6,816 nt of DNA from Lactobacillaceae bacterium UBA639 (GTDB lineage: Bacteria > Bacillota > Bacilli > Lactobacillales > Lactobacillaceae). A model generated the notes under the pieces. It saw only the letters and a list, made by a program, of their open reading frames with translations, searched no databases and had not been told where the DNA came from. Positions within the stretch are counted from its first letter, which is position 1. Each line of letters starts with the position of its first letter. The stretch lies in assembly GCA_002299975.1 (NCBI GenBank), contig DBOT01000045.1, forward strand, positions 1 through 6,816. The letters run 5' to 3'. Position numbers and translations under genes: made by a program. Below are positions 1-4,950 of this stretch, one piece after another.

Positions 1-1052
1 GTCTTGTTTTCTTCCTGAATCTCAACGCCTTCCTTGGCTTCGATTGCCTGGTGCAGGCCATCAGAGAACCGCCGACCCTGCATAACACGACCGGTGAAGG
101 AATCAACGATCAGGACTTCACCGTCAGAGACCACGTAGTCCTTGTCACGGTGCATGATGTAGTTAGCCCGCAGCGCCTGATCCAAGTGGTGGGTCAGTGG
201 GGTGTTCTCTGGGTCATAGAGGTTCTTCAGGTTGAAGTACTTCTCGGCCTTTTGAATCCCGGCATCCGTCAGGGCCACCGTCTTAGATTCTAGGTCGACT
301 TTGTAATCGACTTCGTTCTTCAGCTGCTTGACGAACCGGTCCGTCTGCTTGTACAGCTTAGAGGTTCCCGTACCAGGACCAGAAATAATCAGTGGCGTCC
401 GCGCTTCATCGATCAAGATGGAGTCCACCTCATCGACTAGGGCGTAGTTCAGGCCCCGCTGAACCTGGTCTTCCTTGTAGACCGCCATGTTGTCACGCAG
501 GTAGTCAAACCCGATTTCACTGTTGGTCGAGTACATGATGTCGGCCTTGTAGGCTTCCCGCTTCTGATCCGGGCTCATTTCGGAGTTGTTGACACCGACA
601 CTGCAGCCCAACCAGTTGTAGAGCTGGCCCATCTCAGTGGCATCACGCTTGGAGAGGTATTCGTTAACCGTGATAACATGAACACCCTTACCAGAGATGG
701 CATTCAGGTAAACCGGCATGGTCGCGGTCAAGGTCTTCCCTTCACCGGTCTTCATTTCGGCAATGTTACCTTCGTGGAGAACAATTCCCCCCATGACCTG
801 AACATGGAATGGGTAAAGACCAAGGACCCGCTTAGCACCTTCACGAGCAACGGCAAAAGCTTCGGGCAGCATATCATCCAAAGATTCACCCTTTTGGTAA
901 CGTTGGCGGAACTCTGGCGTCTTCGCCTGAAGCTGCCCATCGGTCATCGCAGCCATTGTCTTCGCATAACTGTCAACTTTATTTGCGATTTTGTTAATCC
1001 GCCGTAATTCGCGACGGTCGCTTTCAATCCATTTTCTTAAAATGTTGGCCAT
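1..1052 (-). CDS. secA: SecA preprotein translocase ATPase, N-terminal part (cut by window edge)
   Basis: SecA is the cytoplasmic ATPase motor that pushes unfolded preproteins through the SecYEG channel. The first 350 codons are present and the frame is open to the left edge; the family is usually about 790-840 residues, so over half lies outside. Visible: N-terminus [16 protein letters not shown], Walker A MKTGEGKT at residues 100-107, and the Walker B/DEAD-like DEVD at 207-210 followed by [15 protein letters not shown]. The sequence then enters the preprotein cross-linking domain (about 220 onward) and is cut near residue 350. The ATG at 1052-1050 is supported by a strong Shine-Dalgarno, AGGAAGGA at 1067-1060, 7 nt upstream. 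hpf lies upstream in the same direction but is separated by a terminator, so secA probably has its own promoter. No frameshift or missing motif is seen. Confidence 0.98.
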   Translation of the reverse strand, partial: MANILRKWIESDRRELRRINKIANKVDSYAKTMAAMTDGQLQAKTPEFRQRYQKGESLDDMLPEAFAVAREGAKRVLGLYPFHVQVMGGIVLHEGNIAEMKTGEGKTLTATMPVYLNAISGKGVHVITVNEYLSKRDATEMGQLYNWLGCSVGVNNSEMSPDQKREAYKADIMYSTNSEIGFDYLRDNMAVYKEDQVQRGLNYALVDEVDSILIDEARTPLIISGPGTGTSKLYKQTDRFVKQLKNEVDYKVDLESKTVALTDAGIQKAEKYFNLKNLYDPENTPLTHHLDQALRANYIMHRDKDYVVSDGEVLIVDSFTGRVMQGRRFSDGLHQAIEAKEGVEIQEENK

Positions 1053-1074
1053 AAAAGCGTCCTTCCTAATTTAC

Positions 1075-1086
1075 TAGCTCGAGCTA
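1075..1086. repeat. 12-bp perfect palindrome in the secA leader
   Basis: TAGCTCGAGCTA is a perfect palindrome lying 7 bp upstream of the secA Shine-Dalgarno (1060-1067). In RNA it can form only a 4-bp stem with a UCGA loop. It could be a leader hairpin, a protein-binding dyad or chance. Confidence 0.45.
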
Positions 1087-1142
1087 AAATCCGTTAAAAA
1101 GTGCTACTCAAGCCAATTATATTATTTTATTCTAACTCAAAT

Positions 1143-1171
1143 ATTTTAACACGTTCACCAAGCTTTGAAAA
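1143..1171 (-). promoter_or_regulatory. Candidate secA promoter with extended -10
   Basis: Reading the minus strand, a TGT plus TAAAAT extended -10 lies at 1151-1143, with a weak -35, TTTTCA, at 1171-1166 and a 17-nt spacer. It sits between the hpf terminator and secA, where a promoter is expected. A consensus TATAAT at 1121-1116 is closer to secA but has no acceptable -35 (TTGAGT at 1140-1135 is only 13 nt away). Which of the two is used cannot be decided from sequence. Confidence 0.4.
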
Positions 1172-1197
1172 CTAGCATGCTCAAGCGGAAAGCCATC

Positions 1198-1233
1198 AAA
1201 AAAGGACTACCGCAACTAACCTGCCATAGTCCT
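1198..1233 (-). terminator. Intrinsic terminator after hpf
   Basis: On the minus strand, AGGACTA (1233-1227) pairs with TAGTCCT (1209-1203), and a small inner GCA/TGC pairing (1224-1222 with 1214-1212) is possible. A run of six T (1203-1198) follows. It begins 22 bp after the hpf stop codon and ends the comF-hpf transcript before secA. Confidence 0.85.
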
Positions 1234-1255
1234 CTTAATTATAAATTGTCGATTA

Positions 1256-1798
1256 TTATTCGGCTTCAATCAGGCCGTACCGACCATCACGCCGACGGTA
1301 AACGATGCTCGTCCCGTTCGTCTCGGCGTCTTGGAAGATGAAGAAGTCGTGGCCCAGCATGTCCATCTGCAGAACCGCTTCTTCAGGATCCATTGGCTTC
1401 AATGAGATCTGCTTCGTCCGAACGATCTTCAAATCGTCGGTACTTGCTGAATCGTCATCGCTTGGTACGAACTCAAGGTTCTTGAAGCCCTTTTCACGTG
1501 ACTTCCGGTTGATCTTGGTCTTGTACTTCCGAATCTGACGTTCAAGCTTATCGGTTACCAAGTCAACACTGCCGTACATATCATTGGAGGTCTCTTCAGC
1601 CCGCAATGTTAAGTATGGAAGCGGGATAGTTACTTCAACCTTGTAAGTACGGTTTGGGTAAACCTTCAAGTTCACGTGGGCGGTAGCTTCAACATTGTCT
1701 TCAAAGAACTTTTGAAGCTTGCTGATCCGCTTTACTACATAGTCACGAATTGAGTCAGTGACTTCGACATTTTCACCACGAATATTGAACTTTAACAT
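1256..1798 (-). CDS. hpf: Long-form ribosome hibernation promoting factor
   Basis: Long HPF binds the decoding region of the 30S subunit in starved or stationary cells and dimerises ribosomes into inactive 100S particles. The 180-residue product has the expected two parts: an S30AE domain at about 1-95 (MLKFNIRGENVEVTD, then the basic QIRKYKTKINRK stretch), an acidic flexible linker (PSDDDSASTDD), and the conserved C-terminal dimerisation domain at about 123-180 (LKPMDPEEAVLQMDMLGH, YRRRDGRYGLIE). Full length for the long-form family. I chose the ATG at 1798-1796: AAAGGAG at 1814-1808 lies 9 nt upstream, and family members start with MLKF. A TTG one codon earlier (1801) is also possible. It lies downstream of comFC in the same direction with no clear terminator between, yet has its own strong promoter (1875-1903), so both read-through and independent expression are likely. 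A terminator follows at 1198-1233. Confidence 0.97.
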   Translation of the reverse strand: MLKFNIRGENVEVTDSIRDYVVKRISKLQKFFEDNVEATAHVNLKVYPNRTYKVEVTIPLPYLTLRAEETSNDMYGSVDLVTDKLERQIRKYKTKINRKSREKGFKNLEFVPSDDDSASTDDLKIVRTKQISLKPMDPEEAVLQMDMLGHDFFIFQDAETNGTSIVYRRRDGRYGLIEAE

Positions 1799-1819
1799 CA
1801 AACATCTCTCCTTTCAGTC

Positions 1820-1860
1820 CAAGCATATGCTTGATCTGATATCAGAAGGACCACTCTTCT
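1820..1860 (-). repeat. Cluster of three inverted repeats in the hpf leader
   Basis: Between the predicted hpf start site (about 1868) and the Shine-Dalgarno (1814-1808) lie a 14-bp perfect palindrome CAAGCATATGCTTG (1820-1833), a 12-bp perfect palindrome TCTGATATCAGA (1835-1846), and an AGAAG/CTTCT inverted repeat (1844-1848 with 1856-1860). In RNA the two palindromes give stems of 5 and 4 bp, each closed by an AUAU loop. The third repeat overlaps the second, so those two hairpins would compete. Function unknown; RNA structure or protein operators are both possible. Confidence 0.6.
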
Positions 1861-1874
1861 CATATCCTATCTAT

Positions 1875-1903
1875 ATTATAGTTTAGTTCTGATCAATAAA
1901 CAA
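1875..1903 (-). promoter_or_regulatory. hpf promoter
   Basis: On the minus strand a TTGTTT -35 (1903-1898) is separated by 17 nt from a consensus TATAAT -10 (1880-1875). Transcription would start near 1868, giving a leader of about 70 nt before the hpf ATG. The hexamer quality and spacing fit a vegetative sigma factor. This allows hpf expression independent of the comF genes upstream. Confidence 0.75.
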
Positions 1904-1915
1904 ACCGTTTTCATT
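1898..1915 (-). promoter_or_regulatory. Possible CcpA cre-like site overlapping the hpf -35
   Basis: The minus-strand stretch TGAAAACGGTTTGT (1913-1900) matches the consensus TGWNANCGNTNWCA at 12 of 14 positions; the final CA is replaced by GT. It covers part of the -35 element, where bound CcpA would block RNA polymerase. The match is imperfect and no binding data can be seen here, so it is only a candidate. Confidence 0.3.
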
Positions 1916-1930
1916 AACCTTTAAAATTAT

Positions 1931-2608
1931 TTAACGTGCTACGGAAAGGCTTACAATCTCACGACATTGCGCCTCTTTTAAAAGGACCGCGGCGTGATAA
2001 AGTGTCCGACCCGTCGTATAGATATCATCTACCAATAAGATCCGTTTACCATGCACCGTTGACGGGTCACTTAGGATAAACGGCTGGGGTGTTTGAAGGC
2101 GTTGCTGCCGACTCTTGTGCGACTGAGCTGTCTTGTCCACAGCACGGTGCCGGAGGAGCGGTGCCACCGTGACGTCACCAATGAGGCCCTGAACCTGGTT
2201 GAACCCCCGCGTAGCCATTGTCGTGGTGGTCACCGGGATGGGCACCACCAAGTCAGCCTGTAACTGACGGATACGTTGCTGGAGTTCAACCGTGAAAACT
2301 TGACGCAGCCGGTAATCCCCCAGAAACTTGTAGCGCTGCATGTATTCCTTCATGGCATCATTATAGGTGTAGAGGGCCTGGTGATTGAGGTGCCAACCAT
2401 ACCGGCGCTGCCATTGTTTGCATTCACGACACAGGTGCGGGTGTTCCTGGGGACGGCCACAGCCGGAGCAAGCACGAGCCGGATCAATCCGGGTAAAGCC
2501 GGCGCGGCACTGTTCACAGATAACTGGCCGTTCAAGCGGCCTTAATGCTAACAGGTCGCCAAGGCTTAACCGGACTGGCAGCCGGGCGTTACAAAGCAGG
2601 CAGTTCAT
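1931..2608 (-). CDS. comFC: ComFC late competence protein (phosphoribosyltransferase-like)
   Basis: ComFC is a cytoplasmic protein needed for uptake of transforming DNA in competent Firmicutes and works with the ComFA ATPase. The 225 residues are full length. The N-terminus carries CxxC pairs at Cys3/Cys6, Cys31/Cys34, Cys47/Cys50 and Cys60/Cys63, a zinc-binding pattern typical of the family. The C-terminal half is a type I phosphoribosyltransferase fold with the PRPP-binding signature VDDIYTTGRT at 193-202. The ATG at 2608-2606 overlaps the comFA stop as ATGA, and I see no good Shine-Dalgarno just upstream, so translation probably depends on ribosomes finishing comFA. Because comFA is frameshifted here, comFC may be poorly translated even though its own sequence is intact. 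Confidence 0.95.
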   Translation of the reverse strand: MNCLLCNARLPVRLSLGDLLALRPLERPVICEQCRAGFTRIDPARACSGCGRPQEHPHLCRECKQWQRRYGWHLNHQALYTYNDAMKEYMQRYKFLGDYRLRQVFTVELQQRIRQLQADLVVPIPVTTTTMATRGFNQVQGLIGDVTVAPLLRHRAVDKTAQSHKSRQQRLQTPQPFILSDPSTVHGKRILLVDDIYTTGRTLYHAAVLLKEAQCREIVSLSVAR

Positions 2609-3932
2609 CGCTTCAGTGCCCGGCCCTTACGATTCATAAAGTCCACCTGGCGCACTGCCGATCGCACCCGCCGGCACTGCCCGGCAATCCAGAAGCCAAC
2701 CGTCCCCGTCGGCCGGCTCAGCGATCGTCCTGCCCGCCCGGCAATCTGGACCAGGGCCGAGGATGAGAAGACCAGTTCATCGGCGCCCAGGACAAACACA
2801 TCGATTTCCGGAAAGGTCACTCCCCGTTCCAGGATGGTCGTGGTCACCAAGAAGTCATACTTACCATTACGCATCCCCTGGACCTTCGCTAACCTGTCCG
2901 GGTCTGCGGCATGAACAGTTGTAAATGGATGACGAGGTAACGCAGTTCGGAGAATGGACCCCACCACCGCTAGGTCTGCCACGTGGGGAACGAATAAGAG
3001 AAAACGATAGCCGTCAGCCAAAGACTGGCGGAGTTGACTAAGCAGACTGGCTGGCAGATGCCCACGCTGCAGCCCTCGCCGCCATCCCGGGGCTAAGTGC
3101 AGGTGAATCCGTGGCAATAAGTGGCCGTGATAGCGGAGTGGTAAGTAGCTCACCGCCAAGTGGCCGCGCCGAACCTGCCGCAAGAGGGCCGAGCCCGGAG
3201 TAGCCGTCAGGTACAGGCAGCCGCCCGCCTTCTTCACCGCCTGGCGACTGGCAAAGAGCAAAGCATCATTGGCAGCGAAGGGAAAGGCATCTACCTCATC
3301 GATAATCAGGTTATCGAAGGCATGGTAAAAACGCAGTAGCTGGTGGGTGGTACAAACCGTCAGCTGAGCATAGTGATAGGGTAACTCCTGCCGACCGTGC
3401 AATAGGACCAGCGAAGTATTCTGAAAAGCCGTCTGCAAGCGGGGATATAGCTCCAAACAGACATCCACCCGGGTGAGGCCACCGCCAGCCGCTCTCCCCG
3501 CGCCAGGGCATGGGCAATCCCCCTGAACATCATTTCGGTTTTACCAGCACCGGTCACCGCCCACAATAGCTGGTGACGATGAGCGGTCATCCCCGCATCG
3601 ACCGTGTTAGCCGCCTCCTCCTGCAAGGGCGACAGCTGTCCCGTCCAGGTAAGGACCGGCGAAGTCACCGTGAATTGATTTGGCTCCGGAACATGATAAA
3701 ATTTATTTAACGTCGCCACCCGCCCCAGATTAATGCAGCGGGGACAATAAAATTCATCGTTTGGTAGGGCGGCAACCCGGCAGGCCGTCTCCTGACCGCA
3801 GCGCAGGCAGCGAATCATTTGTCCGTGCCGGGCCATTGTCGGCAGCACTTCAACTGGTGGAGCTGGCTTGGCACGCCGCCACTCGGGCTGGTCAACCAGC
3901 ACCCGCCGCCCATAATACTCACTTAAATCCAT
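2605..3932 (-). pseudogene. comFA: ComFA DNA-uptake ATPase, split by a single-base frameshift
   Basis: ComFA is a membrane-associated DEAD-box-like ATPase that helps drive single-stranded DNA into competent cells. Frame 1, from the ATG at 3932 (GGGGGG at 3944-3939 as ribosome site, 6 nt away), encodes a zinc finger with Cys42/Cys45 and Cys63/Cys66 and the Walker A AVTGAGKT at 125-132. It reaches the conserved ASP at residues 152-154, then runs out of frame and stops at 3360. The second frame resumes exactly with VDVCLELYP at 3468 and runs to 2605, carrying IIDEVDAFPF, YLTATPG, TTTILERGVTF and IAGRAGRS. Restoring one base in the CCCGGG at 3468-3473 would give ASPRVDVCLELYP and about 442 residues, normal length. 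The downstream half starts only with a GTG lacking a ribosome site. Either a genuine loss of function or a sequencing error; the remaining motifs are intact, so any loss is recent. Confidence 0.92.
3675..3702 (+). promoter_or_regulatory. Possible promoter for yigZ inside and antisense to comFA
   Basis: A TTGATT -35 (3675-3680) lies 16 nt before an extended -10 of TGA plus TAAAAT (3694-3702). If used, transcription would start near 3709 and give yigZ a leader of about 285 nt antisense to the 5' end of comFA. The short region between the two start codons shows no better plus-strand promoter. The match may be a by-product of AT-rich codons. Confidence 0.28.
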
Positions 3933-3951
3933 CACTATCCCCCCTACCTAA

Positions 3952-3969
3952 TAAGTACGGGAATACTTA
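3952..3969. promoter_or_regulatory. Operator-like dyad between comFA and yigZ
   Basis: TAAGTA and TACTTA form a perfect 6-bp inverted repeat separated by 6 bp (3952-3957 and 3964-3969), in the 62-bp gap between the divergent start codons. The geometry suits a dimeric repressor or activator. No regulator is identifiable. Confidence 0.35.
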
Positions 3970-3994
3970 CCAAAGATACGAAAGAAGTTTTTAC

Positions 3995-4636
3995 ATGTCA
4001 GAACCATTCATTACCATTGCTAAGAACACCAGCTTCGAGATGGTCATCAAGAAGTCACGTTTCATCTGTTCAATCGGTCGGGTCGACACGGAAGAAGCCG
4101 CCCAGGAGTTCATCGCCCAAGTCCAGACCGCTAATCGCAAGGCCAATCATAACTGCTTTGCCTACATGGTCGGCGACGATGACCAGATCCAGCGGGAAAG
4201 TGACAACGGGGAGCCAAGCGGGACGGCTGGGGTGCCAATTCTGGAATCCCTCCAGCTAGCTAAGCTCCATAATGTCGTTGCCGTAGTTACCCGATACTTC
4301 GGTGGAATCAAACTCGGGGCGGGTGGCCTCATCCGGGCATACAGCAACGTCACCACCAACGCCATTCACCAGGCGGGGCTTGTCCAGCGGGTTATCCAAA
4401 CTGCCGTCGACATCACCGTCAGCTACGCCCAGCACGATAAGCTCCTGTACTTCCTCAAGGAACAACAGATTGAGGTCGCCAACGAGGCATATGGTGTGGA
4501 CGTGACGGTCACCATCTTCGTCGACCAGGCGAAAAGCGATGACCTGATCGGCCTGCTCACCAACCGGTTCAATGGTCAGCTCCAAATAAAAAAGGGCCAG
4601 CCCCGCAATCACGAGGTGCCCTATCAGCCAGCCTAA
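3995..4636 (+). CDS. yigZ: YigZ/IMPACT-family protein (UPF0029)
   Basis: A conserved cytoplasmic protein of 213 residues, full length for the bacterial YigZ/YvyE family. The N-terminal IMPACT domain (about 1-120) shows the signature block DNGEPSGTAGVPILESLQ at 70-87 and TRYFGGIKLGAGGLIRAYS at 99-117. The C-terminal part (about 135-195) fits the DUF1949 ferredoxin-like domain. Eukaryotic IMPACT regulates the Gcn2 kinase; the bacterial role is unsettled, with a link to translation suspected from the fold. The ATG at 3995 is chosen because the protein then begins at the family N-terminus (MSEPFITI); the ribosome site GAAAGAAG (3980-3987) is imperfect, 7 nt upstream. The frame is open further upstream over comFA, but that is antisense. 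yigZ next to comFA in divergent orientation is common in lactobacilli. Its stop overlaps the stop of the converging small gene. Confidence 0.95.
   Translation: MSEPFITIAKNTSFEMVIKKSRFICSIGRVDTEEAAQEFIAQVQTANRKANHNCFAYMVGDDDQIQRESDNGEPSGTAGVPILESLQLAKLHNVVAVVTRYFGGIKLGAGGLIRAYSNVTTNAIHQAGLVQRVIQTAVDITVSYAQHDKLLYFLKEQQIEVANEAYGVDVTVTIFVDQAKSDDLIGLLTNRFNGQLQIKKGQPRNHEVPYQPA
4588..4622 (-). terminator. Terminator of the small membrane-protein gene, inside the yigZ 3' end
   Basis: On the minus strand, AGGGC (4622-4618) pairs with GCCCT (4597-4593). An inner stem CCTCG/CGGGG (4616-4612 with 4605-4601, one U-G pair) is closed by a 6-nt loop, and a T run (4593-4588) then TATTT follows. It begins 11 bp past the small gene's stop and lies over yigZ codons 198-210. 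Confidence 0.75.
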
Positions 4637-4893
4637 GCCAAGATGGCTTCCGCAATATCTAGAATAATAATGAAGGTCGTAATGCCGACCAGCCAGCCCA
4701 AGATCACCCGCGCGTGATGATCTTGGGCTTTTAATTTGTCCCAGTTGAAGCCACAATACGCCGCTACCATCAGTAGACAGCCAATGATCCCGTAGATACC
4801 CGAGTGGAAGCCGCGGTTATCAATGGAATAGCTGGCAGTGAAGAAGAGGCCTAGCGCAAACAGCAGGCCGTATAGCAATTGTTTTCTTTCCAT
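4633..4893 (-). CDS. Small three-helix membrane protein, function unknown
   Basis: I do not recognise this 86-residue protein. It is strongly hydrophobic, with three likely transmembrane helices at about 6-22, 31-48 and 62-84, and a charged loop at 50-62 (NWDKLKAQDHHAR) between helices 2 and 3. Reality of the gene is supported by a good ribosome site (TAAGGAG at 4905-4899, 5 nt before the ATG at 4893-4891) and a membrane-protein composition along the whole frame. It lies 56 bp downstream of kimA in the same direction. The hairpin between them leaves little room for a separate promoter, so it may be expressed by read-through or from a promoter inside kimA. Its TAG stop (4635-4633) overlaps the TAA of yigZ. 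The yigZ terminator is embedded over its codons 54-67. Confidence 0.82.
   Translation of the reverse strand: MERKQLLYGLLFALGLFFTASYSIDNRGFHSGIYGIIGCLLMVAAYCGFNWDKLKAQDHHARVILGWLVGITTFIIILDIAEAILA
4695..4732 (+). terminator. yigZ terminator, embedded in the small membrane-protein gene
   Basis: Two perfect 12-bp arms, AGCCCAAGATCA (4695-4706) and TGATCTTGGGCT (4718-4729), enclose an 11-nt loop. They are followed on the plus strand by TTTT (4729-4732) and AATTT. There is no T run on the minus-strand exit, so termination should be specific to the plus strand. It begins 58 bp past the yigZ stop codon. Confidence 0.88.
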
Positions 4894-4907
4894 AAAAGCT
4901 CCTTACT

Positions 4908-4950
4908 AAAAACGGCGCCCTCCAGTTTGACTGGGGCACCGTTTGTTTTT
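4908..4950. terminator. Hairpin between kimA and the small gene, probably bidirectional terminator
   Basis: AAACGG (4910-4915) pairs with CCGTTT (4939-4944). Inner GCC/GGC and CCAG/CTGG pairings continue the stem, with a mismatch and a small bulge. The plus strand leaves it through TTTGTTTTTT (up to 4950) and the minus strand through TTTTT (4912-4908). For kimA (minus) the T run is short and partly within the stem, so read-through into the small gene is plausible. The ribosome site of the small gene begins only 3 bp beyond the T run. Confidence 0.7.

Noticed and set aside
678..1007. Plus-strand open frame opposite secA
   Set aside because: It mirrors conserved secA codons, has no family resemblance and no reason to be expressed; the same holds for other open frames opposite hpf, comFC, comFA and kimA.
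1116..1140. TATAAT at 1121-1116 as the secA promoter
   Set aside because: The -10 is perfect but the only -35-like hexamer is 13 nt away; the extended -10 at 1143-1151 fits better, though neither is proven.
1899..1930. Terminator between comFC and hpf
   Set aside because: The stretch is AT-rich with only weak AAAC/GTTT symmetry and no GC-rich stem plus T run, so read-through from comFC into hpf is more likely.
3360..3476. Programmed frameshift in comFA
   Set aside because: Rejoining needs a -1 shift, but the site (TCACCCGGGTGG) is not a canonical slippery heptamer and ComFA is normally encoded in one frame. A one-base deletion explains it more simply.
3761..3994. In-frame upstream extension of yigZ over the comFA 5' region
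   Set aside because: The extra 78 residues are antisense to the conserved comFA zinc-finger region and have no family match; YigZ proteins begin at the MSEPFITI-like N-terminus at 3995, which has a nearby ribosome site.
4256..4756. Minus-strand open frame opposite yigZ
   Set aside because: It overlaps the conserved UPF0029 signature of yigZ and the small membrane-protein gene in another frame; both of those have better starts and protein features.
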